Below, one piece after another: positions 52,288 through 60,600 of a DNA stretch of 64,000 nt (its first letter is position 1; each line of letters starts with the position of its first letter). Below the pieces are notes generated by a model. It saw only the letters and a program-made list of their open reading frames with translations. It searched no databases and was not told the origin of the DNA. Location of the stretch: contig JABLXW010000020.1 in assembly GCA_013177945.1 (NCBI GenBank), positions 101,578 to 165,577 on the forward strand, given 5' to 3'. The position numbers and the translations under genes are program-made. This DNA is from Bacillota bacterium (GTDB lineage: Bacteria > Bacillota > DSM-12270 > Thermacetogeniales > Thermacetogeniaceae).

Positions 52288-52423
52288 TCACTTCTCTGCC
52301 GTGGCCTGTACAATAACGACAAGGTTACTTTCGTACCATAGCGAGACAATGCGCCTGTTGGCCACATCAACGGCCTGGACGATGAGATCCTTTTGTTCTA
52401 TCAGCCCATACCTACCAACTCAT
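52288..52423 (-). pseudogene. C-terminal remnant of an unrecognised protein
   Basis: The minus strand reads GLIEQKDLIVQAVDVANRR followed by IVSLWYESNLVVIVQATAEK and a stop. The pattern is clearly protein-like, but there is no start codon (in-frame TGA near 52433) and no family was recognised. It ends 14 bases from the CRISPR fragment at 52437, so the gene was probably cut when the array was rearranged. The remaining 52212-52287 is empty. Confidence 0.45.
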
Positions 52424-52436
52424 GCTGTTTTTTGTC

Positions 52437-52643
52437 GTTTCAATCCCTCGTAGGTAGGCTGGAAACAAGGAAGCCAGCCCCTGCCGGCATCCCACCGTGC
52501 GGGGTTTCAATCCCTCGTAGGTAGGCTGGAAACTTGTTTATAAGAATAATGACGGCACATATGATGTGTTGTTTCAATCCCTCGTAGGCAGGCTGGAAAC
52601 GCGCGCATAGAGTTCCCTTGCCCTTTCTCTTGTCTCGTTTCAA
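52437..52643 (-). CRISPR. Short CRISPR array: three full repeats and one truncated
   Basis: Repeats at 52437-52466, 52504-52533 and 52571-52600 match the main array; the third has one change (CAGG for TAGG). A fourth keeps only GTTTCAA at 52637-52643. Spacers are 37, 37 and 36 bases. The truncated unit lies exactly 66 bases after the third, so the array was cut inside a repeat. Confidence 0.93.
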
Positions 52644-52729
52644 CGAACTAATCTTGATTTTCCCTCAAGATCGGTTTCCTGATTACCATTAAAGCAGTCT
52701 AACCAAAAATTGCCAAGAAGGTTTGTCAA

Positions 52730-52843
52730 ATGTTCATTAACAACCGGAAGGAAGAATTTATCACCAGCGAGTTCGGACCGCTTTTGAAACGCACCAATAC
52801 CATGACCGGTGAGGTGCAACTTTTCAGCCCAAGCGGTAAGTAG
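52730..52843 (+). CDS. Very short open frame beside the array (37 residues)
   Basis: ATG 52730 has AAGAAGG at good spacing. The peptide (FINNRKEEFITSEFGPLLK then RTNTMTGEVQLFSPSGK) looks protein-like but matches nothing known, and may be the end of a lost gene. It converges on the beta-CASP nuclease gene. Confidence 0.3.
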   Translation: MFINNRKEEFITSEFGPLLKRTNTMTGEVQLFSPSGK

Positions 52844-52896
52844 GTTTTAATTCAGCCAATATGTATCTCCGTCTTTCAGATATCTTACTTTTACTC

Positions 52897-54153
52897 CTAA
52901 CAACTGGTATTTTTCAGGGTAATATGAAAAGGGATAACTTCTCTTGGTCGTAAGGCTTCAACCAATTTCTTTAAGGTTTGCAAAGTTGCATGCCCGCTCG
53001 TATGAACATAGTGATATTTCATATCCCTCTCTCTGACAAAATTAAGCAGACATGCCATATCAGGTTCATTCTGATACCCAAGCCACATTGAGTAAATGAA
53101 GTTCCCGCCAGAAAAATTTATTTTCTTTAGATCGCTAACCATCGAAGGGCGAACCAGCATCAATAACCTGTTTTGCTGCTCACTCACTTCTCTGCGGCTA
53201 ATCTTAAACCTCTTAAAACGATAAAGCATGTCAGTATGCCCTAAATCACCCAACCGTTTACACAGCCAGTACGGAAAAAACACCCGCAGCTTCGAATATT
53301 GCTCTGATGGACAAGGAAGGCGCGCAAAATCGCGCAAGGCGTCTAGCACAATGGCAGTATAAACATCAATAACAAAAATTTTCTCACAGCGAAGCGCAGC
53401 ACGATAAAAAGTAACCAGTCGGTCAATATTCTGCCCTGCAGAACAAGCAAGGCAAATACCATTTCCGCTGCCAATTACCTTTATAAGACTGTCCTCTAAA
53501 TCTTTTTCTGTAACAATCTTTTCCTCAGGGCGTCCAAACGTCGTCCCCTCAAGAAGCATAACATCTACAGGTTTACCTGAAAGTGCTCTAATAAGGGCCT
53601 GCAGTGTGCTGGTTTTTCGTCCATGCTCGCGAAAGTCCCCGGAATAAAAAACGCTCTTGCCTTGTGCCTCTATCAGGAACGCGTAAGCATCGAATGCCGA
53701 ATGGTCCACCAGGAAGGGCGTAATTCTGAACCCACCGACTTGCACCGGGACGCGGTTGGCAAAAGTGAATTGCTTGCCTCCAGCTCGCTCAAAAGGGCAA
53801 AACAGCATAGCAATATCCATTAAGCGCCGGGTGGCTTCTCCGCTAAATACCGGCACGTCAGGAGAAACAAAGTTCACAAGCCCATAGTGATCCATATGAG
53901 CGTGAGACAGGAATAACGCATCGATTCGCCTGCACTCTGTATCCCAAGTGTATAAACCTTTAATGTCAGGCAGAACACCCCTGCTTACCAGTTCGACTCC
54001 CGTTTGCAAGTGCAGCTTGCCGCTGTCAAAGCGAGCATCACCTTTTTTCACCAAAGGCAGGCCTAAATCTACAACAATGCGGGTATCCCCACTCTGCAGT
54101 TCAACGCAGGAACCGCCGATCTCGTGTGCTCCTCGATGGATTTTGATTCTCAT
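52897..54153 (-). CDS. Beta-CASP metallo-beta-lactamase nuclease (RNase J-like)
   Basis: A 418-residue protein with a complete MBL active site: FLSHAHMDHYG (HxHxDH at 84-89), FLVDHSAFDAYAF (His 151) and SGDFREHGRK (Asp 173). Beta-CASP motifs are also visible: the acidic residue in VMLLEGTTFGR (motif A), HTSGHA near 386-391 (motif B) and PFHI near 408-411 (motif C). That set marks RNA- or DNA-cutting enzymes of the RNase J/CPSF-73 type. It is shorter than RNase J and lacks its C-terminal domain. Its ATG overlaps the stop of the upstream nuclease gene by 4 bases, so the two are translationally coupled. Confidence 0.85.
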   Translation of the reverse strand: MRIKIHRGAHEIGGSCVELQSGDTRIVVDLGLPLVKKGDARFDSGKLHLQTGVELVSRGVLPDIKGLYTWDTECRRIDALFLSHAHMDHYGLVNFVSPDVPVFSGEATRRLMDIAMLFCPFERAGGKQFTFANRVPVQVGGFRITPFLVDHSAFDAYAFLIEAQGKSVFYSGDFREHGRKTSTLQALIRALSGKPVDVMLLEGTTFGRPEEKIVTEKDLEDSLIKVIGSGNGICLACSAGQNIDRLVTFYRAALRCEKIFVIDVYTAIVLDALRDFARLPCPSEQYSKLRVFFPYWLCKRLGDLGHTDMLYRFKRFKISRREVSEQQNRLLMLVRPSMVSDLKKINFSGGNFIYSMWLGYQNEPDMACLLNFVRERDMKYHYVHTSGHATLQTLKKLVEALRPREVIPFHITLKNTSC

Positions 54154-55451
54154 ACCATTACCCTTTCAACAGTGAAAGCAGGCCCTTCCTCTTCAATCAA
54201 AAAGAAAATAATCTTTAGCGCATCAGCCAGCCGCTTAAGATTGGGGCGTTTCCCGGCTATTATTTCTTTTATTTCCTTATGCTGTGATTGCTCCTTATAT
54301 ACAAGCACTGCCTTGCAAATGCAGTCGGCGCCGAGGTTGCCAAACCCATCCCTATACGACTCAATAAACAAGTCTTTATCAAGCAGTTGATAATACGTTG
54401 CAATCTCCAGCATACAGCGCAACAGTGTGTCGCTGCTTCCTTTTTTTAACTCTACCAGCCATGCTGTATTAGTATTTCGGTCGAATGACACCAGATCAAT
54501 CTTGCCAGCCTTATCGTCCTGGGTGTTCTTAAGAGGCACCTGGTAATCAAAGACCTCGCCCAGGTCGCCAAGGTTATTGCCCTGCTTGGAATAATCAAAA
54601 ATTTTTTTCGCTACAATCTCTTCTTCCCGGTTCGTCTGCCGCTCAATAGTGCCGTCGTGCGTTTCTACGCGGTAGCCCTTCTTTCTTTGAATACATGGTA
54701 ATTTCTCCAGTTCTTTTGCTATGTTTGCTTGTAAGAGTTCTTCTGCAATCACTTCTGTATATAACTGCCGGCTCGGATCCCTTGTTTTCCCTCTCCAGTT
54801 AATAAACGGCTGCTGGTACAGCTGCTCGATATTTTGCATAGCCACTTTCGTTTCATAAATCACTCGCTCTTTCGTATAGGGAGCCGGGGGCCAGGCAATG
54901 CTTGTGTATTCATTCCTGAAATATGCAGTTATTGAAGCACAACGCTGAACCGGGAAATCGTTGTATGCCAGAAAGACAAAGCCAGAGCCGTAAGGCAGTT
55001 GTTCCGGATTTAAGCTTCCCTCACCGTAAGGCATGCACGCCACATATAGAAACGCTCGTAATACTTCTTCATCCGTTTCTTGATTGACGCCTTCTACCAC
55101 AATCATCCTCTGGCTTTTCGGCCAGTAGGCAGGCTTATTGCGTTGATGATAAGGCATTCCCTTTTCCCACACTATTTCTATCTCTCCTCTGATATCTTCA
55201 ACATTTGCCCCTTTTGCATTAAAAATTCTGAATTCCAGTCCCTGGTCGTTGGCGAATTTTTTCAATACACGGAGGACATGTTTTTTGCCTTTCGCATCCG
55301 TGTTGATTACCGGCATGCGTTTAATACCAAAGACAGCAGACAAAAATGTTTCTAATGGTTCATCGGGACCAAAAGGAGATACTATTCGTATCTCAGATGG
55401 ATCAACTTTAGCCCACTTTTCGAGTAACTTCTTTTTCCTTTCCTCATCCAT
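54150..55451 (-). CDS. Large protein with C-terminal PD-(D/E)XK nuclease motif
   Basis: A 433-residue soluble protein. The region 265-360 has the core of a PD-(D/E)XK nuclease: acidic helix NREEEIVAKKIF, then AGKIDLVSFD (Asp 319) and WLVELKKGSSD (Glu 334, Lys 336), followed by a helix LLRCMLEIATYYQLL. The N-terminal ~240 residues are mixed alpha/beta with no family recognised; blocks include MIVVEGVNQETDEEV and SGFVFLAYNDFPV. ATG 55451 follows AAGGGGG. It lies between a helix-turn-helix gene and the beta-CASP gene. DNA or RNA cutting is likely, but the target is unknown. Confidence 0.7.
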   Translation of the reverse strand: MDEERKKKLLEKWAKVDPSEIRIVSPFGPDEPLETFLSAVFGIKRMPVINTDAKGKKHVLRVLKKFANDQGLEFRIFNAKGANVEDIRGEIEIVWEKGMPYHQRNKPAYWPKSQRMIVVEGVNQETDEEVLRAFLYVACMPYGEGSLNPEQLPYGSGFVFLAYNDFPVQRCASITAYFRNEYTSIAWPPAPYTKERVIYETKVAMQNIEQLYQQPFINWRGKTRDPSRQLYTEVIAEELLQANIAKELEKLPCIQRKKGYRVETHDGTIERQTNREEEIVAKKIFDYSKQGNNLGDLGEVFDYQVPLKNTQDDKAGKIDLVSFDRNTNTAWLVELKKGSSDTLLRCMLEIATYYQLLDKDLFIESYRDGFGNLGADCICKAVLVYKEQSQHKEIKEIIAGKRPNLKRLADALKIIFFLIEEEGPAFTVERVMV

Positions 55452-55487
55452 CTTTGGAACCCCCTTCGGCTGAACCTATTTTGAGCT

Positions 55488-56144
55488 TTATTCCCATAAG
55501 CTTTCCCTAGTTAAAAGGAAAAAAGCCTTCTCTCGCTCATCATAGCCGATTGGCTCGCCGATGCGTTCCAGAATTCTTATGTCACGCTGGACCGTGCGTA
55601 TAGAGACATTAAACTCTTTTGCTAATTCCCTGGTCTTAACAGGCCCTTTTTGAAGCCTTTTCAGTATCATCAGGATACGGGAGATCCGTTCTTCGCACTG
55701 CCTGGCAATATGTTCCTGGCGATTTGCAGACGTTTTCTGTCTAAGGATGCTCAACCTTAACTTATGAGAGTCTGCAAACAATCCAGAATCAACTTTTACA
55801 CACGAAGGCAGCGGCGATGGCCAGTGTGAACATGGCTTCTCTACAAATATAACTTTGAACTCGCTTGAGTCGTGTTCCTGCCACAACTCAAAAAGAAGTG
55901 CCGCGTCTTCTCGTGTGATTTTCTGAGGATTTACAATTGCCATAAATGCTGGTATTGCTATCAGGTCCTCAATAATACTGCATTCATGTACTTTAATATT
56001 AAGCTTTGCGGCAATATTGCGAATCTGGGTACCGAAGTTACTTTCTATACCAAAAGTAAGAATTGTGTCAGTAGCTGAATAGTGTTCATCCCACGCAAAG
56101 GGTTTTCCTGTCATTGGATTTAACATATTACTCACCTTACCCAC
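55488..56144 (-). CDS. HTH-domain protein with N-terminal alpha/beta sensor-like region
   Basis: A 218-residue protein started at GTG 56144, 7 bases after GGGAGGG. The C-terminal part (about 160-212) is a DeoR/HTH_11-type winged helix: MILKRLQKGPVKTRELAKEF, NVSIRTVQRDIRILERIGE. The N-terminal ~110 residues alternate strands and helices (TILTFGIESNFGTQIRN, KVHECSIIEDLIAIPAFMA, FKVIFVEKP), which could be a Rossmann- or CARF-like ligand domain, but no motif proves this. It heads the nuclease operon, 36 bases before the next gene, and is probably its regulator or sensor. Confidence 0.72.
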   Translation of the reverse strand: MGKVSNMLNPMTGKPFAWDEHYSATDTILTFGIESNFGTQIRNIAAKLNIKVHECSIIEDLIAIPAFMAIVNPQKITREDAALLFELWQEHDSSEFKVIFVEKPCSHWPSPLPSCVKVDSGLFADSHKLRLSILRQKTSANRQEHIARQCEERISRILMILKRLQKGPVKTRELAKEFNVSIRTVQRDIRILERIGEPIGYDEREKAFFLLTRESLWE

Positions 56145-56245
56145 TTACATCCCTCCCTTTCTGTTATAGTAACACCACATTACGACATGGTTTTGGCGCA
56201 AGAAACAATCTACCCCCAATTAGGGCTGGGGGGCAAAAGTATTTT

Positions 56246-56275
56246 GCTTCAATCCCTCGTAGGTAGGCTGGAAAC
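56246..56275 (-). CRISPR. Solitary CRISPR repeat
   Basis: A 30-base unit that differs from the main repeat only in its second base (C for T). No partner lies 66 bases away on either side. It is in the same orientation as all other fragments and marks the right edge of the nuclease operon insert. Confidence 0.85.
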
Positions 56276-56354
56276 TTACCCCGGGAAGGTCGACGGTGTC
56301 ACATCGCTCACCCTGGCATACTGATTTTCCTCCTCTGAAGCTGTTTGCTGCTGT

Positions 56355-56932
56355 CTAGTTGCTATTGTTGGCCACCCTCAGGTTGTGATCACAGTGGTAG
56401 CAAAACCGATCCTCTAGTGTCGCAGGATTCTCGCAGGCCGGGCAGAGCCGCGCCAGGGGTGACTTGCGACCGCAGCCGGGACAGTAAAGATCCACGTCAA
56501 GCGCCGGTGCGTAACAATAAGGGCAGAGTTCGCCTTTCCCCACCAGAGACCAGCTTGCTGGGAAAATGTAGGAAGGCCCAGTGTGCCAGTCTTTTTGATG
56601 CCAACAACCAGCACATTGAGGCTACTGTTTTTGGAAGCGCGGAGCGTATACGCGCGTCAGGTCGATCTTACCGCGGACTGTCTCGTCTGGTCCGGTTCCG
56701 CCGGCTTCTTCGCGGCGTCCCGTTTGTTAGTAGACTGCGCCTGCGGGGTTTGCATTGCACTCAGAACACGCTGTTCAAAGCGGATACCACCGACAAAACC
56801 GACCGCAAGGGCCAAGATGAGTCCTGCTGAAAGCAGGATCCGGAAAACCCGCGATGTTCCGCCCCTCCCGCTGTTCACGCTGTCACTCACTGATCGTACC
56901 CCCTTTACAAGAAAGTTGCGCGTGCCGTTCAT
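56355..56932 (-). pseudogene. Decayed membrane protein with C-terminal zinc ribbons
   Basis: The frame opens at 56932 and has one transmembrane segment (ILLSAGLILALAVGFVGG). It then shifts frame near 56670, passes an in-frame TAG near 56590, and ends with SYIFPASWSLVGKGELCPYC and paired zinc ribbons (CPGCGRKSPLARLCPAC, CYHCDHNL) to the stop at 56355. At least one frameshift and one nonsense change are needed to rebuild it. The family was not recognised. It lies among decayed CRISPR accessory genes. Confidence 0.55.
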
Positions 56933-57107
56933 TTTCCGGGGTCACCTGCTCCAGCACCCCGATGGTGTCCAGCCGGGCTCTGGCGTGGGGCAAGCCAGGG
57001 TCGTCGGCCTGAAGCGAGCGTACCAGGTGTACCTCGGCATAGGCGGCACCAGCCTGGTAGCAGGGAATGACGTTTTGCATGCGTTGCTCGCTGACGAGGG
57101 CAATCAT
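56883..57107 (-). pseudogene. N-terminal fragment of a CARF-type (Can2/Card1, DUF1887-like) protein
   Basis: From ATG 57107 the frame reads MIALVSEQRMQNVIPCYQAG, AAYAEVHLVRSLQADDPG and LDTIGVLEQVTPENER, then ends at 56883 after unrelated residues. The opening resembles the first strand and helix of CARF domains in DUF1887 proteins, the cyclic-oligoadenylate-activated nucleases that accompany type III CRISPR systems. Only ~60 residues of an expected ~350-400 remain and the nuclease domain is gone. The assignment rests on a short match, but the position beside a CRISPR array supports it. Confidence 0.45.
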
Positions 57108-57149
57108 GGCACGCAAAGACAGACCCCCCTTATGCACAAGTAAGAATAC

Positions 57150-57640
57150 TAACTGTAAGCAACCCGTCCAGACTCCGCACCAACTGTTTTTCCTCTCGCG
57201 GATGCTTGCGGGTGAGCCGGGTTGTCGTTCATCGCACAACAGGGTGCGTCATTGCGCAGACTGGTCACCGACCACAATAGCTCCGCCACCTCGTGCGCCT
57301 GCGACAGGTTGTCGTACCAAGGTAGAACACCGGTCCCGTTCTGGGCTTCCCGTCCGCTCTCATCGCCTTCTGACCACGCAGCACGGCCAACGGCGGCATC
57401 CTCTACGGCCGCCCGCCGGCGCATTGCCCGGTTCAGCCGCGAATACCAGCTTCCTCTCGTGCACGTCGCGGTTGCGCCATCTTTCCTCTTCCACCTGCCA
57501 GGCCGAACAACTGATCAGCCACTCACGCCCCAGAAGGACAGCCTGGTTGATGAGTTCCTTTTCAACACAGTACTTGATGAGCGCCAAATGGCGGCGGAAC
57601 CTTTCAGCATCCGGAGCGTACAGGGCTTCCGGCGCCAGAG
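57150..57640 (-). pseudogene. C-terminal fragment of a Csx1/Csm6-like HEPN protein
   Basis: The minus strand from the array edge reads YAPDAERFRRHLALIKYCVE and KELINQAVLLGREWLISC, then shifts frame near 57430-57480 and continues to SQAHEVAELLWSVTSLRND, APCCAMNDNPAHPQ and a stop near 57150. The repeat-unit helices before the shift and an LRND block followed by a NP-rich tail are typical of HEPN domains in CARF-HEPN RNases. The R-x4-H catalytic motif (usually RNDxxH) reads RNDAPC, so the histidine is lost. The N-terminal CARF part is missing: the array begins 4 bases away. Confidence 0.5.
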
Positions 57641-57643
57641 CGG

Positions 57644-60600
57644 GTTTCAATCCCTCGCAGGTAGGCTGGAAACCCATTTTTCCAAAAAACTTCAAACGCC
57701 TTTTAAAGGTTTCAATCCCTCGTAGGTAGGCTGGAAACCAGTCGGATAAATTCACATGCTTCCTCAAAACTAATGTTTCAATCCCTCGTAGGTAGGCTGG
57801 AAACTTGTAGGGTCTTTGGACAAACACAAAGGCTCTACAAGTTTCAATCCCTCGTAGGTAGGCTGGAAACTGGACGCGCCCGACGATGTGACCGACTTTT
57901 CCATGCGTTTCAATCCCTCGTAGGTAGGCTGGAAACCTGTTCTTTTTGCACCTGCTTCCCCTGCTTTTTGGTTTCAATCCCTCGTAGGTAGGCTGGAAAC
58001 ACCATGATTGGGTGGAAATTATGCAGTACCTCCTCACGGTTTCAATCCCTCGTAGGTAGGCTGGAAACGCAATTGAAGACACAACAAGAAAATAATAATA
58101 AATGGTTTCAATCCCTCGTAGGTAGGCTGGAAACCAGAGAATCAGGCGGTTAAAAACGACAAAGACCAGGGAGTTTCAATCCCTCGTAGGTAGGCTGGAA
58201 ACTGAGCGGCGGCAGGTTGAGTAATTCTTTGGTGCGACGGTTTCAATCCCTCGTAGGTAGGCTGGAAACTCCTGAAAACAAAAAGAAGACGGAGGGGAGA
58301 CACGGGTTTCAATCCCTCGTAGGTAGGCTGGAAACTCTTTCGGAGTCAAGGTGATGGTGTCGCTAGACACCGTTTCAATCCCTCGTAGGTAGGCTGGAAA
58401 CTCCTGGACCGTCTCTGATGAAGCCGCGAAGGTGGAGGTTTCAATCCCTCGTAGGTAGGCTGGAAACCCTTCAAGCCGTGAATTTCCCTGCCGCCGAAGA
58501 AATGTTTCAATCCCTCGTAGGTAGGCTGGAAACCATCCACATTCGAGGTGGACAAGGCGCTTCCTGAAGGTTTCAATCCCTCGTAGGTAGGCTGGAAACG
58601 TGGAGCAGGAAGAAAGGGAACGCAGCTTAACCCAAGGTTTCAATCCCTCGTAGGTAGGCTGGAAACATTTACCACCGTTCGAATACCGTCGGGCAGCTCG
58701 TGTTTCAATCCCTCGTAGGTAGGCTGGAAACCACTTCTACCTTGCACTTAGCCCTTCTCATGGTCATGTTTCAATCCCTCGTAGGTAGGCTGGAAACGCA
58801 TAACCAATTCCGGCCTTTCCTTGAAGAGAGCGGTTTCAATCCCTCGTAGGTAGGCTGGAAACCAAAGTTACACTCTCTTACCCTCTTTGACTCCTTCGTT
58901 TCAATCCCTCGTAGGTAGGCTGGAAACGCCTCCCCGCTGTGGGTGGCATAGTTACGTTGCTAGGTTTCAATCCCTCGTAGGTAGGCTGGAAACCCCTTGC
59001 CCGCGAGGTAGGGGTGTGGAACCGCTCCAGTTTCAATCCCTCGTAGGTAGGCTGGAAACTAACAAATTTGCTTTGGGTGGAGCCGCAGCTGCGTAGTTTC
59101 AATCCCTCGTAGGTAGGCTGGAAACGGGTTTGTAGCCGCACTTCTTGGCGAAAAATTTCCGTTTCAATCCCTCGTAGGTAGGCTGGAAACGTCAGAAAAA
59201 CAGGCGCGTTTTATCATAAAAAAGAGGTTTCAATCCCTCGTAGGTAGGCTGGAAACCAATAGAAGCCTTACCACCAGGCAGTACCCTGAAGCGTTTCAAT
59301 CCCTCGTAGGTAGGCTGGAAACATTTTTATAACAACTTGTATAACTAAATTAGTTGTGTTTCAATCCCTCGTAGGTAGGCTGGAAACCTGGACTCATTGG
59401 CGGCATTGTCCTTGCTGATGTAATGTTTCAATCCCTCGTAGGTAGGCTGGAAACTTATTTTTATTTGATCCTTGCAACATATTTCGTATGGGTTTCAATC
59501 CCTCGTAGGTAGGCTGGAAACTAAAGCAGCTGCTTTATCTAGTTCATTAAAACAATAGTTTCAATCCCTCGTAGGTAGGCTGGAAACCGTCCGTATACTC
59601 TGCTGAGCACCTTGAGAGCCTGGGTTTCAATCCCTCGTAGGTAGGCTGGAAACAGGAGGGAGAAATAATGACTCAGCTCTATAGCAACCGTTTCAATCCC
59701 TCGTAGGTAGGCTGGAAACGTCTACCAGGTAGTGGGAGACAACATCGAGGAGGGAGTTTCAATCCCTCGTAGGTAGGCTGGAAACGGGAAAGTGCATCAC
59801 CAACGCGAACAGCGGCTCTACTGTTTCAATCCCTCGTAGGTAGGCTGGAAACGGAGAAGCTGTTAGCACCTTCCCCAGAAGCACTCAAGTTTCAATCCCT
59901 CGTAGGTAGGCTGGAAACAAGCAGGCAAGGCTGGCGCTAGAGGCGCCCGGAATGTTTCAATCCCTCGTAGGTAGGCTGGAAACATAAACATCTTTCTCCC
60001 TCCTTTCCTGGAAAAACCGTTTCAATCCCTCGTAGGTAGGCTGGAAACCAAAGTAAGCTGTTAGCAACAATTGAATGAAAAAACCGTTTCAATCCCTCGT
60101 AGGTAGGCTGGAAACGTTCGAGGAGCTTTTTTTGGGTACCCCTGTCGAAGCGTTTCAATCCCTCGTAGGTAGGCTGGAAACACAACGTGCGCCTACTGCC
60201 CTCGACGGTGCTCTCGAGTTTCAATCCCTCGTAGGTAGGCTGGAAACTACGCGAGATGGCCCGTGCCCTAGAGGAAGCGGCAAGTTTCAATCCCTCGTAG
60301 GTAGGCTGGAAACTCCCCACACTGCACTAGAGACCACCACCACCCTGGCGTTTCAATCCCTCGTAGGTAGGCTGGAAACAATAGCTGTTCCGAACGCTTA
60401 ATGCACGCGTCCAGCTGTTTCAATCCCTCGTAGGTAGGCTGGAAACAATGGTAATCGGAGAGGTGAAACGCTGGATTATCAAGTTTCAATCCCTCGTAGG
60501 TAGGCTGGAAACCATTTTTGGCCATCTCTTCTGCCAGCTCTTCATCTTGTTTCAATCCCTCGTAGGTAGGCTGGAAACCCGCGCCCGAAGGCGGGCCGGA

